DNA of 64,000 nt from Crocodylus rhombifer (taxonomy: Eukaryota > Chordata > Crocodylia > Crocodylidae). Below are positions 11,891 to 22,757 of this stretch, piece by piece. Every line of letters begins with the position of its first letter. Position 1 is the stretch's first letter. Location of the stretch: contig JAVSML010038884.1 of NCBI GenBank assembly GCA_038503035.1, positions 1 to 64,000 of the forward strand, in the 5' to 3' direction. The notes beneath the pieces were generated by a model, which was not told the DNA's origin, searched no databases, and saw only the letters and a list, made by a program, of their open reading frames with translations. The position numbers were made by a program, and so were the translations under genes.

Positions 11891-14154
11891 AATGTTCTTT
11901 CTGACTGAAACATATCTGTCTCATGCAGAATAAACCTCATTCGCCAAGGGATGTAGATAATATGAACAGAAGACCAGTGGTAAACTCAAGTCTATCAAAA
12001 TTTGGGCCTGCCCCACTGTTATGCATAAAATAATCCCTGAGCTATAATCCTGTTTCCTTTCTAAAGAACTCAGCCTGATAGTTCCACATGACATGAGTAC
12101 TTGCATACTAAGTGTCAATCTGCTTTATTTCTAAATTTCTGGCAGTGTTCGATTGCTGTCTGAGGAGGAAGATGAGTGCCACAAGCAGCTGGACACAAAG
12201 GCTTGCAGACACTGGGCTGCCCTGAAACCATAAAACAGCAATTATGAGGTTATCAAAATACCACTCCCATGGCAAGAGAGCTGGGTGAAGGAATCATTTT
12301 CAAAGCTCTTAACCCTTGGGAGGGCTGAAGAAATACACAGCCATACATACATACACATGCACATCCTCTTGATAAGTTAAAAAAAAGGAGCTTGTATATG
12401 GTATGCCTCCATGAAATGGAGAAGTTGGAAAAAGGAAGAGCTAATGGCCTCTTCAACCTGGTAGGAATAGGAAAGAAAAACCCCAAGTAGCAAAGGCAAA
12501 AGAAATTGAGACACTTTCAAAAATAAAGATGATTTTGGAAAAGGAAGGAAAGAGAAAGGATGTCATAGAACAGTGCAACCAGGGATACTGAACGGTAAGC
12601 TAAGAAACTGAGGGAAGGAACAAAGAGAGAGGAGGAACTGAGACTGACAAAAAGACATATTGGAAGGTGACAGGCTGGAGCATAACAAAAAAAAAAAAAA
12701 AAGGGAATAGAAGGGGCAAGAGAGAGAAAGTGGGGAGGGAGTATAACCTGGAACATGAAAGTCAGCATGTGTTTGAAGACAACTGAAAGGGTCTTGGAGA
12801 AAAAAAAATCTGAAAATTTCAAGTTAGAAAAAAATTCTATTGAAGGAAATGGGATAGAAGGATACTGGAGGACATAGAAGTACAGGAAAGGAATGGAATA
12901 GAAAGAAAACAAAGGTAAACAATTAAATATTGATAATATTATTATAAAATGTCAAAATATTGAAATGTGACACAATAAATCTAATAGTATACTGATAGAC
13001 TCTGCATTCCTACACAAGCAAACTTCCACTGAGTTCACATAGGAAAAAGATCCTTACTTGTGTTAGGCTGAACATTCAGCCGCAGTACTATTTTTTTAAG
13101 TCATGCTTCCACTAGTATGTCTGATGTCCCTATATTTTGACAGATTTGTCCCCTGTTTAGTCTTAATTTCTTTCTTTACATTACACTTGCTGTGTTAACC
13201 TTTCATTCACTACTGGCTAGTCAGCCCAACAATGAAAGGAACACAATGACTATTTTTATTTATTATTATTACTTACTTCTTATAGTGCAATGTAGATGCC
13301 CAGACTGTTTTACATCTGGTAAAATAAGACATAGCCCAGAGTAGCAGACCTTTCCTTGAACAATCATTGGTGACATTGTCTGTGAGAAACAGTCCATGCT
13401 TTTAGCATGAGACAAGAATCCATCAGGCAGATAAATCAACTTTGGATAATATTTATTCTTCCACTAAAAGATGTGGCTCTCCACCCCTGCATAGCCCTCT
13501 CATGCTTATATTTAGAACCACTGTCTGCTCTCAAGGAAACTACAAATCTCAGCTCTGTTCCTGTTCAGATGCATCATTGAACCACTGGTTTATTTTCTTT
13601 TGGGTAATGGAGCAGAACTCCCAGTTCCCTGGTGTACATTTGGCTTTAACTGCTTTTTGAAGCAAAACTTTCTATTTCTTCATATGAAGGTTTCCTCTTT
13701 AGAACTCACCTTTCATCCCTCAAGAGATTATTCTTTGAGTCCTCTTCTGAAAGCTTCACCCAGAACAATTTGTAAGCTTTGGGGGCACATTCCCCCCTCA
13801 GATTCGCTCATTGATTTATCTCCAATATTCTGATCTCCCTTCATTCATGGAGCTCCCACAGGGAAACAGACCCAGAGCTGCCACTCACTGCCTATCATTC
13901 GTTTTGAAGTGCATCTTTCATTACATCCAGGAGATATTCCTCTGCCATAAAAAATCACTTGGCGATTGCACTCTCCCAGCTCAGCACCCCTGCTGGCATG
14001 CTCCCCGGCAGACCCAGAAGTACTTCTGGTCCACTTGCAGGTCTGCTGCCAAGCATCCAGGGACCACGCCCCTCACCCCCCCCCACTCCTGTGGGATACT
14101 CCATCCGCCCCAGCATCTCAACATTCACAAAGCCTGGTGCCTAGAGGTATGTAG
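11891..14154. other. Intergenic sequence with a long purine-rich segment
   Basis: No gene is supported. From about 12360 to 12910 the + strand is strongly purine-rich (many GGAAAG, GAGAGA and GGAGG runs and a 16-base A run near 12690), giving a misleading 131-residue Phe/Ser/Leu-rich open frame on the minus strand. A mixed TTA/TTATT stretch lies near 13255-13285. From about 13970 to 14130 the sequence is C-rich, with short overlapping frames and no domain. Confidence 0.5.
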
Positions 14155-14352
14155 AAAAGACATTTAAAAGTATGTCTACATCCAAATTGCCGAATCTTTC
14201 CAAATCTCTCTGAATCGATTCAGAGGGTTCTGATTTGATTTAGAGAGATTAAAGGGTCCTCTGATTCAATTTGGATTCAGAGATTCAGCCACCAAATTGG
14301 GCCAAATCTCTGCCGAACTGAATCAGGGACCGAAGCTTTGCACAGCCCTACA
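14155..14352. mobile_element. Miniature element with internal Gaatc/Gattc palindromes
   Basis: It begins with a 'atgtctacatcc' edge, contains repeated GAATC/GATTC motifs, including the palindromic core CTGAATCGATTCAG, and ends in 'gctttgcacagccctaca'. Elements with this opening, this core and this ending are common non-autonomous repeats in reptile genomes as I recall. Target duplications are not clear. Confidence 0.55.
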
Positions 14353-14619
14353 AGGTAGTGCTATCCTATGCTTGCAGAAAATCAGATTGCAGAATTTTCT
14401 TATTTACTGACTGTGGGCTTGGATACATGACAAATTTATATTAGCATAGCCAGGCTTTACACCACTGTCAACTAGTAGGGGGCACAACCTGCTTCCCTAT
14501 TTTAGCATAACTTACTTGAATCTGGTGTAGAATTTCCTTTGGAAAAAAGTCAGTGGTAATACTACACTGGGGTAAGCTAAATGAGATTAGTATTGTCTAC
14601 ATGGAGCTATCCTGTAGTA

Positions 14620-14724
14620 CAGGGGTGGGCAAAATGCAGCCCGCGGGCCAGATGTCATGTGGCCCTCAATGGTTTGCCAAAACTCAGTAAGCGGCCCTCT
14701 GCCCAAAATAATTGTCCGCCCCTG
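14620..14724. mobile_element. Short hAT-type miniature element with 8-bp target duplication
   Basis: The 105-bp element has inverted ends: CAGGGGTGGGCAA at 14620 and TTGTCCGCCCCTG ending at 14724 (11 of 13 positions pair). It is flanked by 8-bp direct repeats, CTGTAGTA (14612-14619) and CTATAGTA (14725-14732), which differ at one base. CAGGGGT-type ends with 8-bp duplications are the signature of hAT transposons. It is far too short to code and must have been moved by another element's transposase. Confidence 0.85.
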
Positions 14725-14732
14725 CTATAGTA

Positions 14733-16666
14733 GCTATTTCCTATAAGTAACCAGGTGCTATTTGCTCCCCTGTCACCTTGTGGCCAGGTATTGTAATAGC
14801 ATATATCCCTAGCAGTTACCTTAGAACAGCTGTTTGTCTGTCCAGGCACGAGACCAAAGTAAATTATACCAATGTAAATGTAATGCACCCAGTCCCTATG
14901 TAACTTATTGAGGATCTGGCAAACAACAACAAATAAAGCCAATTTAGCTTGCATTATTATTTTATTGCCACATCCTGCCCCACAAATTACACCTCAAATA
15001 ACAATGGACCTTCTGTCTCATCCCAAAATACTTCTGACTTATCCCACAGACCAAGTTCCAGACCAGAGCCTTCATTTGATTTAATCCAGCATCAGAGGCC
15101 CTGCATAAAGGCAACACGAAGATCCAAAGAACTTAAAAGGTGAGGTTTAATCCTGCTCAAATTAGTCAGAACACAAGATATCACCTCAATTGTTAGGTGC
15201 TTAGAAACAAACAAATATACATTTCTGCCATTTCAAATATATTTAAATCTAAGAAAGAATTTGTTAGATGTGGGAGGGGAAGAGGAGATGGGGAGAATTC
15301 ATCGGATGATTAATTAAAACCTCTGAGTTATCCAGCTGCAAAGTCTACAACAAAACATATTATGATCTTTATACTTGATGATTTTGATGTTTGCTGCCAC
15401 CTACAGTCAAATATTGAGGTTTTCAAATGCTTAGATTCATCTCCAGTAGCCAGCAATAAAGAATGCTGAGCTAAAAAACTGAACAAACTGATAAAAAGGC
15501 CAAGACATAAATACTGAAATTTAAGTCTTTGAATAAGTGGTTTCAGTTACACAAGTGCTGAGCTCCTCCTACGTTCAATTTACTTCACACAGATTAAAAA
15601 TTCAGTAATTTTATAGCAGTGTGGACCATTTAAGGGGGGATACTGATGTGAAGTCAAAGGAATTTATAGTGGAAAGTGTGTCCCAAAAAGCAGAGGTGTT
15701 AGAGCAATGGGAGTCACATAACTCAATCGTTAGCAGGTGTTGCCAATCTCCCCGCTATATTTTATGCTTTCAGGATTCAAAGCAAGCAGGACAACACCAC
15801 CATTAATAGGTCAAGTTGTATCTGTTAAAGTTCTGAATAGGCAAGAGGTCAGTAAATGATGAAGATGAAGGAGATTTCAAGGGAAGAAAAAGTCATGATG
15901 GTGTTTGTGGGTTCTGGTGAATCATGTTAAAAATGACCACTTTGAAAGAACACCAATTACAAAGTCAGGCACTCAGAAGTTAGGAAATGCAAGAAATCAG
16001 CCTGTTCCTGCAACTTAACTTCAGAATGATTTACAAAGTGTGTTTCAAGCATGAGAGCGCCTTTAATTACACAGCTGAATACTGTTTCTTCTGCAGGATC
16101 CAAGGCCACACTGAATTACGGGGAACACCTGACCTTTCACTAAAAGTATATCCCTATTAGTTATGAACAAAATGATCCACCTATTTTGATGTGTTTATTT
16201 TTTAAAACAATTTAGAAGCATAAAATGCTGTTTCTTTTCAAAATATAAACATCTTTTTTCTGTCTGCAGGGCACTGGAGCAATATTTTCTGAAAGATAAG
16301 GCCCTGTTTCAAATTAATAACTGCAGAACAGCCAAAGCTGCTAATCCTTTTGCCATACGTAAGCTATCTAGTTTCTTTGACCTTTCACTTTCCAGTGTTG
16401 CAAACAGAGTTGCACAGAGGTTGAGATTCACAGGTCATCAGACCACAGATAACCTTTAGACTCTATTGGGACTCCTCATAATTATTTTCTTGCAGGAACT
16501 AGTAGTGAATCAGTAGTTGGAGAGTTGAAGAAATCCAGTTGTCATTCACTTTTTTCACTTCCAGTTTTAAAAGGCATGAACTTAACAGCTCTGAACAAAT
16601 AAAAATGAGCAGAGATGAACACAAACCCAGAAGCAACTCACTTGTTCTCCAACAACAAACACAGCA
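14733..16666. other. Intergenic sequence, nothing recognised
   Basis: AT-rich DNA with only short, overlapping open frames. No domain, repeat family or RNA gene is visible to me. Confidence 0.5.
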
Positions 16667-16944
16667 GGGGCTCCTATACACGATGATACATGTGATGCTG
16701 GAGTCTGCTGGAGCTCTGTAATTACCACACTCCAGCAGACTTGATTTGATGCGCTGTAATTACAGACTCCAGCATCACATGTATCATCGTCCCTGCACTG
16801 AAAAATGGCAGCAGGGCATTTTCATCTAAATCTCATTCAATGAGCTTGCCATTTTTCAGTGCAGGAATACTGATACATACATGACACTCTAGGTGCTTTT
16901 AATTAGCGGAGTTCTTGGAGCTGTGCTAATTAAAGCATGCCCCC
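16667..16944. mobile_element. Palindromic miniature element made of three hairpins
   Basis: Three successive inverted repeats fill this 278-bp unit. Arm 1 is a perfect 27-bp repeat (16681-16707 with 16763-16789). Arm 2 is a perfect 19-bp repeat (16792-16810 with 16847-16865). Arm 3 is 13-14 bp with one bulge (16894-16907 with 16925-16937). The outer edges (GGGGCTCC... and ...GCATGCCCC) resemble the GGGC..GTCTACA ends of neighbouring miniature elements. It has no coding potential. A Harbinger-type relative is my inference. Confidence 0.7.
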
Positions 16945-18283
16945 ACCCCATCACCTCCTGGAGCACATCTATAAATGTCCTGGTGAACACTATCCACACT
17001 CATCATTGCCAGCCTTCACATCCCACTTTATTCAATTTCATCGGTATAACGGGAAGAACCTAGTACTGCCTTATACCAGCCAAAGTCTTTGTCTGAACTG
17101 CTTTACTGTAAGGAAAATGAGGTTTGTGTATGATCCATTACAGTATAAATATCACTTTTGTGAAGGATCAGATGCTGTTTAAGAGGGAAGGTCCTTAAAG
17201 CAGTAAGGTGAGCTTCTAGAATCAGTTCTCAGCTCTTCCACAAACCTGAAACAAATCAGTCAGGGATGTGCCTCAGTTCTTGACCTGTAAAGATGGGAAT
17301 AGTGCTAGTTATTTTATTCTATTCTTTGTCTTTGTTATCTGTTTTGGACTACACCCACAAAGAGACTTAGGCACTGAAGTCTAATGCTTAGACAAGATCC
17401 TCACAATCTTTGCCCAGCTGCCACCTAGCCCTGGAGACACCTTAATCCCCAAGAAGCCAGATTTACAAAAGTGTTAAGGTAGTTAGGTGCCTAAATATTT
17501 GGTGGATCCGGGGCCTAAATACTAAGTCCCTGCCAGCTGTTATGCCCAGAACTGTCAATGTTCTGGTCTTTTTGCTTGGAGTCCTAACCTTGATCTTCTC
17601 CTACCTCATCATCTGAGGAACTACCTGTGAAGTAGGTGTTCTCAGGGCATATCTACAGCATGGGACTTCCCACAAGAGAGGGCCAGGGATGAAGTACAGA
17701 GGCAAGGTTGTGTGGAAGGAGGGAGACCTATTTTCAAATCCTTGTTCTGCCTCTGTAAGAGCAGGAAACCAGATTTCTCAGTTCCCAGGTGAATGTCCCT
17801 GCTACCAGGCTAATGGTCACACCAGGCTACAGTGCATGACTTCTCTTGAAGAATTAGTTATTTTGTATAACTAAATACTAATTGGAGCCAGGAATTAATC
17901 CTGACTCTTCTCCATGTGGGTGTCTGTATCACCAGACTGTAGAATCAGTTTCTTTTTCTGTCTCTGAGCCAAGGAATATACTAGCTTATGGACTGTTCCC
18001 ATTATTTTAGGGCCTCACTTTGCCCTTGAACTGTATAAATCATGAGAATCCTACTAGGCCTAAAGTTTATAACCAATCCCTTTGTGGATCTAGCTGCAAG
18101 TACTTTGGGGGAAGGAGACTGCCTTCAGAGTGGTGTTTACCAGAATACACAGCTGGCATGTCTACATGTGCAAATGCTGTGGGGTAGGTAATTTCCTCTA
18201 CAGTAAACCCACCATGGGCAGGCATCTACACATGTGAGGATTTGGGAGCAGAAGCTCCTGCCCCCTCCAGCCCTGGACCGGCC
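16945..18283. other. Intergenic sequence
   Basis: No gene is supported. Around 18156-18237 two 'tctaca..tgtg' motifs border an 82-bp segment that may be a very short miniature-element relic. The remainder shows nothing I recognise. Confidence 0.45.
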
Positions 18284-19179
18284 TGTCACAGGCCAGCTGG
18301 GCACTGTGAGTTTTTCAGTTTAGTTGCAGACTGACTGAGCACTGCAACTTTATTAGCCACTGGGCTTTTTGGTTTGGGATCGAGGAGGTGATGTTGGAAA
18401 GGAAAGACATGACAAGTTTCACTTACAAAAAATGAATTTTACTTATGACAACAAAAGATATAGTTTGCATATAAAATACTTAATATAAAGGTTAAGCTAA
18501 TAAACAGAGAACATAACAATACAGATTAAAATGGACAGTGATAATAAAACAGATAAAGAAATTAACCAAGAGTTCCCACTTGGTTAGTAATTTATCGATA
18601 GTCCCTCAGTTAGAAGATGCACATCAAGTTGAATCAGTGAAGTCAGATGTCTCTGAACTGGGCTGCCCGAAGGATACCGGTGGAAGCCCCTCAGCCAGGA
18701 TCTGGTCCTCGCTCTCACAGGGAGTAAGAGAGATCCATGGGGATATGGGACAGCAATGACCCTTCTGTTCCATCCTTCCCAAGGGTTACTTTGACGTGCA
18801 TGTTCTTTTATATACAAATTATGCTAATTTTTAGTTATATAGCTATTCATAATATTACTTTATAGCTGTTATCCTATGGGGTTAAAAGGTGTTAGAAATC
18901 ATTATAGTAAGTTAATGCCCAAGCTTGGGTTTATCCAATAAGCAAATTGCAACACAGCATCTTCAGGTTTGAAATTAACATTACCCCGCCTAAATCCAGC
19001 CCCTTCAGAACTCTCTGACTATGCTTTTTTGAGATGTTCTTTCTTGAAATGTACTGGATAAGCTAGACAGTTGAATCATCATTAAGGCTAAATTCTGAGC
19101 GAGAAAGAACTATTAGGTCAGCTAATTTCACAACTATAGCTTTGTCTTTGAGGCCTAGTCAGTTCCACAAACAGTTACA
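18284..19179 (-). mobile_element. Possible retroviral-type LTR (minus strand)
   Basis: On the minus strand the order is that of an LTR: an inverted CCAAT motif (CCAAT on + at 18934-18938), a TATA box (TATATAAAAG, + strand 18805-18814), about 450 bases later an AATAAA signal (TTTATT on + at 18349-18354), and an end reading ...CCTGTGACA at 18284. The opposite boundary (TGTAAC on minus, 19179) is a guess and I found no target duplication. It could also be a decayed solo LTR with lost ends. Confidence 0.35.
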
Positions 19180-19364
19180 TTTGTGGGTTACAAAAATACA
19201 AGTTTCATATTAGACAAAAGTTCCAAATGCCTCCAAGAAGCACATATTTATTGCTTATTAATTTCTTTGCTTCTGGCCATCGTACCGGCCCCTGCAGCAG
19301 CTGGGGGAGCTCTAGGCTCCCCTTGGGTGCTGGCTGGTAGGGAACATGCGGCAAGTAGCAAATG

Positions 19365-19499
19365 AACTGCTGAGTAGAGCAAATTACTGCACAGTAAAGC
19401 TCAATGCATGTAATGCTATTGCATTAGTTTAGAAGTGGTAAATTACTATGCAGTAATTAGCTCTACTGCGCAGTAAAGCATCTTGTGTAGACGTACCCA
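19365..19499. mobile_element. Miniature element fragment with GTAGACGTACCC end
   Basis: It contains repeated TTACTGCGCAGTAA-like motifs and ends with GTGTAGACGTACCC at 19499. That is the reverse complement of the GGGtACGTCTACAC edge seen on other miniature elements here. The left boundary is unclear. Confidence 0.5.
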
Positions 19500-20460
19500 G
19501 TGACAATAAAAGAAAATAATTTCATATTTCAAAAGTGCCAGACACAGGCCCTGGGGATAGCATTAATGTCATTTCTTCCTGTATTTTAGTGCCTCTAAAT
19601 GCATTCTATTTGTACGAAATCCCAAAGCAGGTTTTAAGATCTGTTGATTCTCTCATCATATGCAGACTATAGAAAAATTAAATTTATGCAAGCATCCTTC
19701 TGCTTCCCCTGCTGGTATTTGCAAATGAACATATTAAACAATTAGGCAAGCTAGTCATATTTGCAGTAACATACCATGTCAGAACATTGAGTGGATTATC
19801 GAATGAATCTGATGTATAAGAAAGATTTAGTGCTCAGGCAGTGAATTATGAGAGTAGTGTCACAAAAAAAATAAAGTTCGTATTCCATAAGAAAATATTA
19901 TATTACCCTGTTTATTCCAAAGTGTTTATCTCCAGCAAGTGCTCTACACTTTATCGGAAACAATGACTGCACACTAAACATCTCTGATGCTCACCTAGCA
20001 GCAATCTGTTGAAACTCACATGCTACAAAATAAAACTCAGTAACAAGAGTTAAGTATTTCACTCTCCTTCCTTAACAAAGGCCACTTCCCTGAGGGAACC
20101 CTTTCAAATGCTACTGTGTTTGCTTGTTTACATTTGTTAACATCTTGAAGCTCTGTTGGGCTTTTGCTAGTGGGGATGGCCTGATAGTAAAAGTAGGTCC
20201 CCTTGCCTCATTCATATTACATTCAACATCCAGCCCTACAAGCCAGGTAAATGAAATCCATTTTGCAAACTTCTGAAATCTTTCTTCACACAGGACCTGA
20301 AAATTCATCCTTACTAATACAAATCAAAGGCCAGCCACAGGCACGAGTTTGCAATGCTGTTTGACTTAAAAGGACTGAAAGCAGATCATTCTCAGTCCTA
20401 TTCTCAGCTTGATGTATAGCAAGTCCTCCCCACACCCCAACCTTCATTAAGTTCATAATA
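19500..20460. other. Intergenic sequence, nothing recognised
   Basis: AT-rich DNA without a supported gene, repeat family or RNA gene. Confidence 0.5.
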
Positions 20461-20656
20461 GAATTATATAAAATCAAAGTTGGAAGGGACCTCAGGAAGT
20501 CATCTAGTCCAACCCTCTGCTCAAAGGAGGACCAGCCCCAACTAGATCTTTCCAGCCAGGGCTTACATGATCTAGTTGGGGATGGTACTGCTCTAAGCAT
20601 GGTGTTAGACTAGATGACCTCCTGAGGTCCCTTCCAGCCCTAATTTCCTATGATTC
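20461..20656. mobile_element. Two CR1 tails in inverted orientation (imperfect palindrome)
   Basis: The left half (about 20461-20558) is a CR1 3' tail on the minus strand. The right half (about 20559-20656) is the same tail on the plus strand, and the halves pair along nearly their whole length. Key pairs are TTGGAAGGGACCTCAGGA at 20481 against TCCTGAGGTCCCTTCCA on the right, and CCCCAACTAGATC against GATCTAGTTGGGG near the centre. A spacer of only a few bases separates them. Confidence 0.8.
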
Positions 20657-20919
20657 TGTTATGTTCCACAGTGCCACAGGTGCTTAGGTGACACTTAAAG
20701 GGGGTGGGGGAAGGATGTATCGTATATCAAGATGCCCCACTGTAATTGTTCTCTATGTCAGCAAGGTGGGTGGAGCTGCTAAATAATAGTAATTTGACAG
20801 TTCTTCCATTTAGGGGTGTACTCCACTTTAGCTTTCCTTTAATACAGGATACAGCCAGCACACAAAATGTTTACCACAGGTCACCCTATGTGCAGTAAAT
20901 TGTTTTTCTCCGACTCACC

Positions 20920-22757
20920 CCTTCTAATGGAGGATTACACCTCCTTTGCTTGTGACTTCAGGGAGGCTGTTAGGAAGGCCAAGGCAGAGATGGAGTTAGG
21001 GCTAGCGACCAGAATTAGGGATAACAAAAAGTCCTTTCCTCAAATACATAGGAAGTAAGAAGGCGGCACTGGGTAATATGGGGCCCCTACAGGACAGGTT
21101 TGGCAATCTGGTGATTGCAGCAAATGAAAAAGCTGACCTCTTTAATGAATTATTTGCCTTCATATTCCTGAACAGGGACCGGGACATTTCTCCCAGTAGG
21201 GTTATGCACGGACCTAGGGGAGGCACCACCATGCCTAGGGTCAGGGATGAACTACTTAAGGAACTTTTTGGAGGGGCTGGATGTGTTTAAATTAGTAGAT
21301 CCAGATCTCTTCACCTGAGAGTGCTGAGGAAATTGGTGGGGGGTCATAGTGGGGCCCCTGGCATGGCTCTATGAGCACTCGTGGAGCTTTGGCTAGGTCC
21401 CAGAGGATTGGAAAAGGGCCAATGTAGTCTCCATTTACAAGAAGGGGAGAAAGAAGGACACTGGCAATTATAGGCCAGTCAGTCTTACCTTGGTCCTTGA
21501 GAAAACCTTAGAGAAAATTATCAATGAGCACATCTGCAAGGGCCCAGCAGGGGAGGTAATGCTCAGGGGCAACCAACATAGGTTCATTGAGGGCAGATCC
21601 TGCCTGACTAACTTGGTTTCCTTTTATGATCATGTCACAAAGTCCCTGGATGAGGGCGTCAAGGTGGATGTCATCTTCCTGGACTTTAAGAAGGCCTTTG
21701 ACACTCTTTCCCACCACATTATCTTAAAAAAATGAGGTCGCTGAGGCATTGATGCCTACACAGTCAGATGGGTGGCAAATTGGCTAGATGGTCACACCCA
21801 GAGAGTGGTGGTGGATGAGTTGTTTTCGACCTGGAGGAATGTGGGCAGTGGAGTCCCCCAGGACTTGGTCCTGGGGCCTCTACTGTTCAACATCTTTATC
21901 AGCGATCTGGATGTGGGTGTGGAAAGCATGCTGTCCAAATTCGCTAATGACACCAAGATGTGGAGTGAGGTGGGCACGCTGGAGGTAAGGGACAGAACCC
22001 AGCTAGATCTAAACAGGTTACAGAGGTGGGTGGATGAGAATAGAATGGAATTCAGTGCAGACAAGTGAAAGGTGCTGCAGCTAGGGAGAAGGAACCAGCA
22101 ACATACCTATAGGCTGGTATTCCTTCTTGTCAACACGGTGGCAGAAATGGGTTTTGGAGTCATACTTGACTCCAGGATGAACATGAGCTGCCAATGCGAG
22201 GAAGCAGACAGTAAGGCTAACCACACCTTGTCATACACAGGCAGGTCCAGGGAGGTGATCCTTCCCCTCTATACAGCATTGGTCAGGCTGCAGTTGGAGT
22301 ACTGCATCCAGTTCTGGGCGCTGCACTTCAAGAGCATTGTGGCTAGCATTGAGAGGGTCCAGAGGGCCACTTGCATGGTCAAGGGGTAGCGGGGCAGGCC
22401 CTATGAGGAGAGGTTTAAGGTCAGCCTCCACAAGAGAAGGCTAAATGGGGATCTGGAGGCTGTTTACAAACTCACCAGGGGGGATCAGTGGAAACTGGGT
22501 GAGGCTCTGTTACCCCAGGCACCACCTGGAGTTGCTAGGAATAACAGCCACAAATTGTTAGAGAGAAGGTTCAGGCTGGACATCAGAAGACATTGATTTA
22601 CGGTTAGGGCTTCCAGGCTCTGTAATGGACTCCCAAGGGAGGTGGTACTCTCTCCTACCTTGGGGGTCTTCAAGAGGAGGATGGACAGATATTTGGCTGG
22701 GATGTTATGACTCTAGCACTCATTCCTGCCTGGGGCAGGGGGTTGGATCATGCAGAC
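20920..22757 (+). mobile_element. CR1 LINE, long but broken copy
   Basis: About 1.8 kb of CR1 ORF2: the linker after the endonuclease (EDYTSFACDFREAVRKAKAE, 20929), the reverse-transcriptase palm (KKAFDTLSHH near 21690; SGVPQDLVLGP near 21850; the catalytic box reads FANDT instead of FADDT near 21945), then the connection domain (QLEYCIQFWALHF near 22290). Stops and frameshifts split it into at least five frames, so it is a pseudogene. The N in place of the first catalytic aspartate would itself inactivate the enzyme. The 3' UTR loses homology near 22757 without the usual short terminal repeats. The sequence groups with the CR1 copies at 28877 and 59720 (shared SKANHTLSx and DSxMNM blocks). 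Confidence 0.9.

Noticed and set aside
12517..12912. 131-codon minus-strand frame rich in Phe, Ser and Leu
   Set aside because: It is produced by the purine-rich + strand (low-complexity bias); no domain, signal peptide logic or splice context supports a gene.
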